A stretch of 64,000 bases of DNA from positions 8,922,001-8,986,000 of the forward strand of contig OX940864.1 of NCBI GenBank assembly GCA_954871525.1. Direction: 5' to 3'. The translations under genes and the position numbers were made by a program. Of the stretch, positions 1 to 9,647 are shown piece after piece; the first letter of the stretch is position 1, and each line of letters begins with the position of its first letter. This DNA is from Parietaria judaica. Lineage: Eukaryota; Streptophyta; Magnoliopsida; Rosales; Urticaceae. The notes under the pieces were generated by a model, which was given only the letters and a program-made list of their open reading frames with translations, ran no database searches and was not told where the DNA came from.

Positions 1-979
1 ATTTTGCGTATGTACGTGAGCAACTGGCTCCTCAACTGTAATTCCAATAGCCATACAATAATTTATAAATGATTGAGACCTGAATTCACCAGCATTATCA
101 AGCCGTATTGTCTTAATTGCATAATCTGGGAAATGTGCTCTCAATTTTATGATTTGAGCAAGTAGTCTTGAAAATGCCAGATTTCGAGTTGACAATAAAC
201 ATACATGTGACCATCTGCTTGATGCATCAATTAAAATCATAAAGTATCTAAATGGTCCACATGGTGGGTGAATGGGCCCACATATATCTCCGTGTATACG
301 TTCCAGGAATAAAGGTGATTCAGTCACAACTTTAACTGGTGATGGTCTAGTAATCAATTTCCCTTGAGAACAAGCAGCACATGAGAATTCTTTAAATTGA
401 AGAATCTCTTTTGTTTTTAATGAATGCCCAAATGAGTTTTCAATTATTTTTCGCATCATACTTGAACCGGGGTGGCCTAACCGGTCATGCCATATATAAA
501 AAGGGTTTGGGCTTTTTTGACTCTTTATTCGTAACAATATGAGTCTCAAATGTGCTTATGTATGAGTAATATAAACCAGAAGAAAAAGAGGGTAGTTTTT
601 CCAATATGCGTTTCTCTCCCTCTACAATACTTGTAATGCATAGGTATTCGATATCATCCGTATTTACTGTCTCAACATGATATCCATTTTTACGGATGTC
701 TTTAAAGCTCACTAAATTTCTTGGAGACTTACTTAAGAAAAGTGCATTTTCTATAACAAGTTTTGTTCCTCTTTGTAAAACAATATTGGCTTTCCCAGAA
801 CCTTCAATCAAACTTGCACAGCCAGATATTGTATTAACACTGCCATTTTTCATAGTCAGGGAGACAAAATATTTTCGATCTTGTAGAATTGTATGTGTTG
901 TAGCGCAATCTATGAGACATATATCGTGACTTTTTGACTTGGATCCAAGTGATTTCTGGGGAAAATCCATATTCTTCAT
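1..979 (-). pseudogene. copia pol: protease, GAG-pre-integrase and integrase, frameshifted and partial
   Basis: The first frame (979 down to about 510) opens with a retropepsin-like motif, IDCATTHT. It continues through a stretch typical of one plant copia lineage (INTISG, SKSPRNLVSFKDI). Near 505-515, in an A-rich run on the coding strand, the frame shifts. In the shifted frame the protein goes on as HDRLGHPGSSMM (pre-integrase zinc motif), then CAACSQGK, GDICGPI (first catalytic Asp of integrase) and RLDNAGEF (second Asp), to the window start. The third catalytic residue is outside the window. The segment 985-1139 separates it from gag in another frame, so gag and pol are not one ORF here. 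The shift makes this copy's Pol non-functional unless it is a sequencing error in the homopolymer. Confidence 0.85.
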
Positions 980-1139
980 TGAAAATAATAATAAAAAAAA
1001 AATTACATCAATAATTGAGATAAAATAAAGACTAATGTCTCATATTGCAAAAAGAAAGCAGAAATAAAGACAACTGATAACTAAAACACTGAATAAAAGA
1101 AAAACAATAAAAATGATGATTCCCCCGCAAATTGAAACT

Positions 1140-2201
1140 TCAAATATTCTCTTCGTGGAAATCAGATGCGTCTAAGTGTCCATCTCCATTCTTGCCGCCT
1201 ATCTCCAAAATGTTTTCAAGATCACCGAAAAAATGCTCATTGGATCCAATGTTTCCTTCAGCATGATTGGCTTCAATAGTTTCAGTGGCGAGAGTCATGT
1301 TGGTGTCCACATTTTTATCTTTATTTTTCATTGAAGCTTGATATAACTCAACAAGATGTTTCGGAGTGCGGCATGTACGCGCAAAATGTCCTTTCGCTCC
1401 ACAACGATGACAAAAAATGACCATATGGATTGGAGGATTCGCAGCACTGTTTTCTTTCGCTTGCTTATTGTTGTTCCATTTATTGGAATAAGAAAAACTC
1501 TTATTATAAGGACCTCGGAAATTATGGTGGCCTCGACCACGACCGCCAGTACGCCCGCGGCCATAACTTTGTCCTCTTTCATATTTCCCATGATTTTCCC
1601 AATTCACTTCAGGTGACGGGGCGGAGCCAGTTGGCCGAGCCTCATGATTTTTCAAAAGCAGCTCATTGTTTTGCTCAGCCACAAGAAGGCATGAAATTAA
1701 TTCAGAATACTTTTTAAAGCCTTTTTCACGGTATTGTTGCTGCAAAAGTACATTCGTTGCATGAAAGGTCGAAAAGGTTTTTTCAAGCATATCATCATCC
1801 GTGATTCTTTCACCACACATTTTCAATTCCGAAACGATCTTAAAGACCGCCGAGTTATAATCACTCACACTTTTAAAGTCTTGCAATCTCAAATGAATCC
1901 AATCATATCTAGATTTTGGAAGCATAACGGTTTTCAAGTGATCAAACCTGTCTTTCATATTGATCCATAATTCTTGAGGATCTTTCACGGTTAAATATTC
2001 TGCTTTTAAGCTTTCATGGAGGTGATGGCGTAGAAAAATCATGGCCTTGGCCTTATCTTGGATTGATGTCTCATTTCCCTCTTTTATTGTATCTCCAAGC
2101 TCTTTAGCATCCAAATGGATCTCCGCATCTAGTTTCCATGAAGGATAATTCTTTCCCAAGATGTCGAGGGCCACAAACTCGAGTTTCGCAATATTTGCCA
2201 T
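1140..2201 (-). CDS. copia Gag polyprotein
   Basis: Open frame of 353 aa if started at the ATG at 2201 (MANIAKLEF). The longer track uses a TTG and is less likely. The N-terminal two thirds resemble the plant copia Gag (UBN2-type) fold: NYPSWKLDAEIHL early, then KSRYDWIHLRLQDFK, SVSDYN and LISCLLVAEQNNELL. A basic Arg/Gly-rich stretch (about residues 215-240) precedes one CCHC zinc knuckle, CHRCGAKGHFARTC, near residue 270. Gag forms the virus-like particle and binds element RNA. The frame is intact, in contrast to the frameshifted pol downstream. Confidence 0.9.
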   Translation of the reverse strand: MANIAKLEFVALDILGKNYPSWKLDAEIHLDAKELGDTIKEGNETSIQDKAKAMIFLRHHLHESLKAEYLTVKDPQELWINMKDRFDHLKTVMLPKSRYDWIHLRLQDFKSVSDYNSAVFKIVSELKMCGERITDDDMLEKTFSTFHATNVLLQQQYREKGFKKYSELISCLLVAEQNNELLLKNHEARPTGSAPSPEVNWENHGKYERGQSYGRGRTGGRGRGHHNFRGPYNKSFSYSNKWNNNKQAKENSAANPPIHMVIFCHRCGAKGHFARTCRTPKHLVELYQASMKNKDKNVDTNMTLATETIEANHAEGNIGSNEHFFGDLENILEIGGKNGDGHLDASDFHEENI

Positions 2202-2651
2202 AACTAAGTGATACAAAAACGTATATTAAAATGAATTCCATATAAAATGAATACATAGATCATTAAGCAGTGTAAGCAGGAATGAATAAAAATAAATGCG
2301 TCAATTAAGAAAAGGAAATATATTATATATATAAGTATAAATATGGCACAATTTTTATGCACATTTATGGCAGAATATCAAACACTGAATATATGATATA
2401 TGAAATAAGGTAACAATGTATCATTCGTGTATATATAAGGAGATTATATATATATACATAATTATATATATATACTAAAAAGAATTTCAAGACTTGGTAA
2501 AAAAAAATCGATTACAAAGAAATAAACAGTTACTAGGCATTAGGGTGTGGATTATGTAATTTCCACTACACATTAGTCATCATCGTAGCAATAGAAAAAT
2601 AAGAATAACAAAAGGATTAATACCTCGATCGATAAGAGCGTGCTGATAACG
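2199..2651 (-). other. copia 5' untranslated leader
   Basis: Gene-free spacer between the LTR and the gag ATG. It is AT-rich, with TA-rich runs at 2320-2470, and I see no ORF in it. It would be the leader and packaging region of the element. Confidence 0.5.
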
Positions 2652-2873
2652 TGTTGTGAAGTAAAGAATAAAAGAGCTTGAGAGAGAGGGGAATAGAGAG
2701 TGTTATTGCTTGAGTGTGTATTACAATGGAGTCTAAGCACTCTATTTATAGGGTGTAGAGAAATACAAATATGGCAAACATAATTAGTGTGAAGATTACA
2801 TGCCCTTGATTATGAAATCAATAGTTGACTCTAGCTAATTGACATCCACAAAATCATGTAATTATAACAGACA
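2652..2873 (-). repeat. 5' LTR of the copia element (222 bp)
   Basis: On the coding strand it begins TGTCTGTTATA at 2873 and ends CTTCACAACA at 2652, so it has TG...CA ends. It holds a TATA box (CCTATAAATAG, about 2740-2750) and a CT-rich leader. Just inside follows CGTTATCAGCACG, the short sequence commonly found after the LTR in this plant copia lineage and probably the primer-binding region. The partner LTR is outside the window, so the boundaries rest on the TG/CA ends and the primer-binding position only. Confidence 0.7.
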
Positions 2874-3020
2874 ATTTTTTTTTTAAGAACTAAATTTTGG
2901 AAGCATGATAAAAATAAATTAAAACAAAAAGTTAAAAAATTATTCGGTCGGCGTTACATCGGAAATGTGCAAACCACATTAGTTTTAGTCACAAAAAGTA
3001 TTCCTACATACAAAATCAAA

Positions 3021-3526
3021 GGGAAACTTGAAGAAATTACTCAAAAAGCATGTTCTACGTTTTCTATTTCCAAATTGATGTAACTGAGTATCTATTCCCT
3101 AATTTCTATTTAGCTACATTTTAAACAAAAATATCTTTTTATGAGAAACAATCAAACTCTACTCATAAAACTGTCAAACTTTGTGCCAAATACTGTTAAC
3201 CCATACTCGAAAAAATGTCAAAGTTAAGACAATATTTCTCAAAAAGTGTCAAACTTTGTGCCAAATATTGTCAACCCATACTCAAAAAAATGTTACAGTT
3301 AAAAGACAATGTTATCCAAAAGCTGTCAAACTTTACTCATAAATATGTCCCCAACTTTGTGCCGAAAACTGTCCAAAATGACAGTTTCTCAACTCAAGTA
3401 GAGAAAAGGGTATTTTTGTCCAAAATGAGATAAAATAGAGTTTGAGGAACAATTACTAAGATACATCAATTTGGGGAACAGAAAACGTAGAACATGCTTT
3501 TTGGGAGTCATTTTTTCAAGTTTTCC
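3021..3526. mobile_element. foldback MITE with about 65-bp terminal inverted repeats
   Basis: The left arm (3021-about 3086) is nearly the reverse complement of the right arm (about 3462-3526). Both contain the string AGCATGTTCTACGTTTTCT. The element is flanked by AAATCAAA on both sides (3013-3020 and 3527-3534). The interior (3160-3380) consists of degenerate tandem units of about 80 bp built on TGTCAAACTTTGTGCC. There is no coding capacity. An 8-bp duplication would fit hAT. A 9-bp duplication with one mismatch would fit Mutator-like elements, which more often have such long TIRs. Confidence 0.8.
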
Positions 3527-3578
3527 AAATCAAAATCGTAACCATAATCGAAATCAAGAAAGTAGCCTGAAAGGAATG

Positions 3579-3710
3579 TAGAGCTGCAGCTGGCGACGCC
3601 TCCTCGGGAGTCGCGATCGTCGCGACGAGGTGGCCTGGAATCGCGACGCGTCGCGATCGCAAGGCCGAAATCGCGACCAGTCGCGACACGTGGCTTAATC
3701 ACGACGTGAA
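3579..3710. repeat. left subterminal TCGCGA array of the hAT element
   Basis: Six copies of the palindrome TCGCGA lie within about 90 bp inside the left TIR, in a GC-rich island that contrasts with the AT-rich remainder. In hAT elements such arrays are transposase-binding sites. The mirror array is at 7940-8050. Confidence 0.8.
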
Positions 3711-4131
3711 TAGTGCCGATCCGCGTGAAGAAATGGATGGCCAGGATCTCGCCACGTCATCGATTCGAGGGAGGTGCGAATTTGTGTTTGTTTGAGGCAA
3801 TAATAACACACTTTTTACCCGAATTTTATTACCCAACCACAATTCCTACCCACTTTACTCGAATTTCCCTAAAAATTTCAAATTTAAAATTTTTTTCACC
3901 CACTTTCCCCTCACAATTATTCACCCACTTCACCCACCACAATAATTATTCACCCACCCCACTCTCTCCTCAAACCCTATAAATACCACATCTTCCTCTC
4001 TCATTTCTTCACCAACAATATCTCAACTCTCTCTCAAATTCTCTCAACTCTTTAAGTTTTTTCCACTCTCAAGCTCCAAAGTTCCAAAGTTCCAAAGTTC
4101 CAATTTTCTAAATTTCTAAAGTTCTATCATT

Positions 4132-7100
4132 ATGTCTTAAAGAAGCGGCGGTAGTTCCGGGGGTCGGAGGACGGCTAGGAATTTACAACCCCAATTTCAA
4201 CTCGGGGGAACATCGCAGCCTACGCCCAACGACTACATTCCCGTTATGCTACCCGAAGAAATATTTCCCTCCCCTCCCAATGCAAATTATCCCGACGATA
4301 CAGTACGGTCTCTAAGACCTAGTCTAGTCCGGGCGTTGGCCCACCACCAAGCCAATCCCGAACGTGTGTCCCGAGAATTGGTCGACGCGGTGGCTCAATC
4401 TAGGGGAGGAAATAACGATCCTTTTTTCAATCTCATGTTTCAACCACACGCCGATTACGAATCTCAACGTCCCGAAGGTCCCGATCCCGACGAAACTCAA
4501 CGTCCCGACGATGGCGATCCTGACGACTTTGAAACGCCGCCTTCGGTCTATGGTTCAAATGTTGGGGTTTACAACCGCGGTTCTCCTCTACCTTCCAATC
4601 AAGATAGCGGTGAAGCCTCTGTTGCCCGTCCTCGACGTGCTCGACGTCCTTCTACCGGGTAATAACCTTTAATCCTTTTTTTATTTCATTAATTATTAAT
4701 TTTTATTAATTAATAAGTTAGTACTTAGTAATAAATAATAAATAATAATTAATAATTAATAAGTAATAATTAATAAATAATAAATAATAAATAATAATTT
4801 ATTTTTAATAATTAATAATTATTAAATAATAATCACTTGAAAGTCTTAGTATGCTCTGTGGTTGCGGTTCCGACTGATCTTCCACATCAGAAACGATTTT
4901 CTTGAGATTTAATAATCATTTAATCATATTATCTTAATTAATTAATTTCGTTTATTTTTTTTACCTTAAATATTATAGTTTAATTATTTTAGTTTAATTA
5001 ATTAATTTGCCACGTCTCTTGAAAGTCTTAGTATGCTCTGTGGTTGCGGTTCCGACTAATCTTCCACATCAGAAACGATTTTCTTGAGATTTTTTAAGTT
5101 AACGGGATTAAAAATGGTAATTTATATGTGTGGTGATTATTATAAACTTCTTAATGGAATACGGTGTCTTAGAAAGATTGGTTTTTAAATAAGGTTTGCT
5201 TTGCAATCTCCTCCAAGCTAGCCTGGGAACCTCGGGGAGTTCTGTCTAGAAAAGCTTGGGCCTAAAGCGAGATCATAGCATCCTTTCCAGTCGATCTGGC
5301 CGTGGAACCTCGGGGAGTTCCGTCAAAAAGAGCTTGATAATGATTTCCACACATAGAAAATACCATTTTTAATTTCGTTAACTCTTTTAATTAACTATAT
5401 AAAATTAAATTAAATTAATATGATTAATATTAAGATTTAATAAATGTAATATTTTTTGTAATATTTAATTTATTATTAATCCGATGTAATATTCCTTTGT
5501 TTTAACAGCGCAACTCCTTCGGCCTTGGCGTGGGGACGACCAAACACGGCCCCAGTGTGGCAATTTTTCCACGAAGATCGGCGGTTGGAGAATGGCGAAC
5601 GCATTAAACTCGCCACGTGCAAAAAATGCGGCAACGTACTAGACGCGATGGGTGACCTCGGAACCGGCTACTTGAAAAGACACGCAAGAGCATGCTTCCC
5701 GACCGGGGAGCTTGAAGAGGTAAACACAGCACAGGTAAGTGCCCTTTCTACAGTTAATTTACGGAAATGGACCTTCGAATGGATAATTTCTACGGGCGTG
5801 CCGCTGAGTTTTGTCGAAAATCCCAACCATACCCGATATATGCAAAGGATTAATCCGACGTACCAGCAGTTTTCCCGTACAACTTATACCCAAGACATGG
5901 AAACCGCATATGCTATGCAAAAAAACCTTTTGGTCGATTTTTTTAAAATGTCTAGCATAAACGTCACTTTTACCACCGACCTGTGGAGCGGTCCAAGTTT
6001 AAACGACTATTTGAGTCTGACCGCCCATTACGTAGACGACGAGTGGAATCCATTTCAAAGGCTTTTAAATCTATCGCCATTCGAGGGTCGTCATACCGGG
6101 CAAAACATTGCCGAAAAATTAATTGCATTATTTAATGATTGGGGTTTACAAAACCGGGTAATTTCCATTACCTTAGACAATGCCGCAAACAACAACGCCG
6201 CCATTTTAATCTTGAAATCTAGTTTGCCCGGTTCGCCGTTTAAAAATATTTTACATCAACGCTGTGCTTGTCACATTATAAATTTAATTGCACGAACCGG
6301 CGAACATCAAATTACTAACCATCTTGATAAAATACGCGGCATTGTTGATTGGATCCAGCATCCTCAAACCACCGGTAGGTGGAGAAAGTTTTGTAAAGAC
6401 CACAATCATCGAGCTAACAAGTTTGGTTTAGATAATAATACACGTTGGAACTCTACATATCTAATGGTTTCAGTTGTTTGTAGACAGCGGCTGCCTTTAG
6501 ACCACTTCCTCGGGATGGAACTCGAGCCACAGAACCGGATCACGGAGGCGGAATGGGAAACGGCCAAAAAATTTACCCAATTTCTTAAACCATTTTACGC
6601 TATTACGCTAAATTTTTCAAACAAAAAAAGACCCTCTTTAAACCACGGTCTTTCGGGTCTTTACCAAATTACGTGTGCTTTCAAAGAATTTGAAAATGAC
6701 CCTATTATTTCTCCCATTATTCCGGGGATGATTACAAAATACCAAACTTACTGGGATCCACCCCCGTTTTCGTTTTGCTTCGGTGCTATACTTGATCCTC
6801 GTTTTTCGTTTACTTGGGGGGCAATGATGTTAGCCTGCGGGGAAAACCTCGGGGTGGATTACCAGAATTATATTAACGTTGTTAACGAAGCCTTTTTTGC
6901 ATTGTACAGTGAATACGACGCCCGGTTCCCGCAGTTCAACGCACAGGAAGAGCAAAGGACAGTGATGGAGAACCCAACGAAGACGGGACTAGCGCTTAGC
7001 CGGAGACTCAGGCAACGGATAGATCGCGGGGAAGCAGGGGAATCCAGCACGGGACCGGCACGGGCGGACATACCGGAGGGCGCACCGGAAGAAGTTAAGC

Positions 7101-7426
7101 AGTACTACGGCCTTCGGTTCGACGACGATTCAGCCGAGTTCGATGTCATAAAGTGGTGGAAGAATCAACGGGACAGATTCCCGATATTGGCGAGAATGGC
7201 GAGGGATATACTGTCCATCCCCATTTCAAGCGTTGCTTCGGAGAGCGCATTCAGTACGGCTCAGTACGTCATAAACGACCGGAGGGCGTCAACCACCAAC
7301 ACACACGTCGAGCAAATAGTGGTGTTGAATGATTTGTTGTACCACAACCCCGTGATTGCCGAACGGTCCGACCAAACCGAACTGGAGCTAATGACTGAAA
7401 GGTTTAACGCCTTGTTCCCCGAGTGA
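4132..7426 (+). CDS. hAT transposase (BED finger, hAT dimerisation), two exons, stop at codon 3
   Basis: Exons 4132-4658 and 5509-7426 join in phase across an 850-bp GT-AG intron, giving an 814-codon frame. Exon 1 is acidic and proline-rich. Exon 2 starts with a BED-type zinc finger (WQFF, CKKC, then H/C in YLKRHARAC). The RNase H-like catalytic core follows (TTDLWSG, ITLDNAANN). Near the C-terminus is the hAT dimerisation motif (WWKNQRDRFP, SIPISSVASESAFS). It cuts and re-inserts the element and binds its subterminal motifs. Oddity: the third codon after the first ATG is TAA, where CAA would keep the frame open. Translation could restart at the in-frame ATG at 4246, leaving all domains intact, so activity cannot be excluded. 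Confidence 0.88.
4836..5092 (+). repeat. conserved 75-bp direct repeats inside the transposase intron
   Basis: 4836-4910 and 5018-5092 are identical except for one or two bases. They start CTTGAAAGTCTTAG and end TTTTCTTGAGAT. The DNA between and around them is featureless AT-rich sequence. A second repeated block, GGAACCTCGGGGAGTTC, occurs at about 5226 and 5303. Conservation inside an intron suggests a structured or regulatory element, or recent duplication. No coding frame explains it. Confidence 0.8.
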
Positions 7427-7929
7427 CGCAATGTAACCGCCAATGATGTGCTCTTTCCTCTCTTGGTTTTATGTCCCTAAGGAGGGTTTTACAAGAGAGG
7501 TTTTAGTGAGGCATCTTGTAATATTTACACTGAATATTTACAGCTTTCTTCCTCCTTATTGTAATATTCACAATGAATAATACAACTTTTTTATATATAT
7601 TTCTCGTTTTATCATATTTGTTTATATGTTAAGTAAATTTGTTAAAATTATTAATATTTTACAAACTAATATTTATTAACATATGTTACAACTTAAAAAT
7701 TAACAATAAAAATCAAGATTATTTATATGTTACAAAATAATAAGTTATAACATACTTAAATATTAATTTTGAACAACATAAATTATAGATAATAAATTTA
7801 AATAATTAACTTACTTACATATAATTTTGAAATAATTAATAAAGTTTCATAATTAAATTCGGGTAAAAAGTTTAAAAAAAAAATTCCAAGAAAACAGGTA
7901 CTTATGCTGCAAAAATAGCCAAGAAAATC

Positions 7930-8069
7930 GTGAGAAATCGCGAGTAACCACGACTGCCGGCGTCGCGACGCGTCGCGACCGGAACAGTCGCGATTTTTGG
8001 CGATTCCGTCGCGACGAGTCGCGACGTCGCCAATCGCAGCTCTTCGCGACGTCGCCAATCGCAGCTCTA
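7930..8069. repeat. right subterminal TCGCGA array with duplicated terminus
   Basis: Seven copies of TCGCGA precede the right TIR. The last 25 bp, containing GACGTCGCCAATCGCAG, occur twice in tandem (about 8020-8043 and 8045-8068), so there is a second near-complete terminus just inside the real one. Confidence 0.8.
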
Positions 8070-8077
8070 AAGGAATG

Positions 8078-8411
8078 GCTAGACAGACTAAAAACTGCCA
8101 GAAACCGAAACTGAATCCGGAGGTTGTTCAACAATCTTCTGCAACCAATGAATTAGGAACTGTACATCTGGTCCTCCAAATACCCAATATGGTATAAAAA
8201 TTACACATTCAAATATTTTAGGGTTTTAAACAATCTCATAGATGTAACTTAGCTGAGCTACATATAAGAACCTAAACAGTAAGTTAAAAAGAAAGCAAGC
8301 ATACGGATTGGATCCTCACATCGAGCAAAATTGTCTGACCCATCCGCCATTGCCGGTAAGTATGAACTTCGTTTCCGAAATTTGAAGTTGGGGCAGCCTC
8401 ATGGTAAGGGT
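8078..8411 (-). other. probable 3' region of the UBAC2-like gene, interrupted by the hAT element
   Basis: This is the 334 bp between the UBAC2-like stop codon and the hAT target duplication. A short minus frame (PYWVFGGPDVQF..., ending near 8094) is visible but I do not recognise it. The segment is most simply 3' UTR or immediate downstream DNA into which the hAT element inserted. Confidence 0.45.
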
Positions 8412-9599
8412 TCAGTGGGCTTGCGCTTCTAGAAGGATGTTAGTGGCCACATTGACGTCGTTTCTGGCCTGCACCAGTGCCTGTCTGGCGTTGCTCGGGT
8501 CAAATCCCATCGACACTAGAGTTGCGACCGAATCCTCGGAGGGCTCTGTTGCAGCGGGTGGAGGTGGAACATACTGTCTCTGAAATAGAAATATAAAAAA
8601 TCATTCAGTGAGTTAAAACAAATCGATACCAGAAATAATTTTGAAAACATAAAAAAAAAATCTAAATCTTTATTTTTTAAGTAACTAAAAGCTACGTGAT
8701 AGGCCTTGGAATAAATATCCAAGAGAGACAAGAATATTATATTGATAAACTAGCCCCGGTCTCTAATTATAGAATTAGGCCGGAAAAAATATCTCCTCGA
8801 GTCCCACTTCCATAGGAATATTCCACTAATCAAATATGCGGTTAAATCTAGATCAGGCTTCGATATCTAGGATTAGAAACCCTAATCCCATATTTATTTT
8901 AGAATACCCGAAATTGTTGTATTACACGGCAACTTGCTGCCATTTTTTTTTTCTTTTAAAGTGTTTTCCCACTACTTACAAATAGAAGAAATTCCCCTCT
9001 TGATACTTAAAAGTAGACTGAATCCGCCAAATTTCAAACACGTGCAACGGACATGCTAATACATTATGATTAATTCTCTCCAAAATACTAGTATGCCAAC
9101 TGAGCATGGCTTAAAATTAAGCCATGCTTATAGTTTCCTTAGAAAATACCTAGTCATCAGAAAAAGAGGAAAAAAAGAAGCTTAAAGTGTTATTTTTTGC
9201 CGAGAGCTCAAAGAATGGTGCTACATTTGTTATTCAATTCTTTTTATGCAATAAAAATATTGGGAATTCATCTCTTGAGTGAATTTTCGTTGGTTCGTGT
9301 TTATTTTATATCTCGATTCCTATCAGACTGTTACATATTTAAGCAATCCAGAAAGACACTTGCCTCCGCAGGGCGAGTGGCAAATGACGATGCACTACCC
9401 CTAGCTGGTGGTGCAGGTGGACTCAAGGATGGCCAAGAAAATCGCGAAAAGAAGGAATGAATGAACTCTGGGAACTGTTCAGAAAGACATGATCTTGTCA
9501 ATCTCTACATCATAGGTCAAAGTGAGATGTTACAAGTAAAAAAGTGTTTAGAATTCAAACTGATTAACTCAACAAATGTCGAGTTTGATAGATAATGGA

Positions 9600-9647
<48 letters not shown>

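Larger units (their letters stand above)
1..2873 (-). mobile_element. Ty1/copia LTR retrotransposon, 5' part, cut by the window edge
   Basis: Read on the minus strand, the order is 5' LTR (2873-2652), a primer-binding-like stretch next to it, gag, protease, GAG-pre-integrase and integrase. This Gag-PR-INT order, with a CCHC Gag and an HDRLGHPG pre-integrase motif, is diagnostic of Ty1/copia. Reverse transcriptase, RNase H and the 3' LTR must lie left of the window. The pol frame contains a frameshift, so this copy is probably non-autonomous. Without the second LTR, neither age nor target duplication can be judged. Confidence 0.93.
3579..8069 (+). mobile_element. complete hAT DNA transposon (4491 bp) with 8-bp TSD
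   Basis: The termini are TAGAGCTGC at the left and its perfect reverse complement GCAGCTCTA at the right; similarity extends to about 20 bp. The flanks AAGGAATG at 3571-3578 and AAGGAATG at 8070-8077 are an exact 8-bp target duplication, the hAT hallmark. Subterminal regions carry arrays of the palindrome TCGCGA. Inside is a two-exon transposase with a BED finger and a hAT dimerisation domain. The right end contains a 25-bp tandem duplication of its own terminus (about 8020-8068). The perfect TSD suggests a fairly recent insertion. Confidence 0.95.

Noticed and set aside
3508..3702. 64-aa minus frame crossing the hAT left boundary
   Set aside because: Spans the MITE end, host DNA and the transposon terminus; chance.
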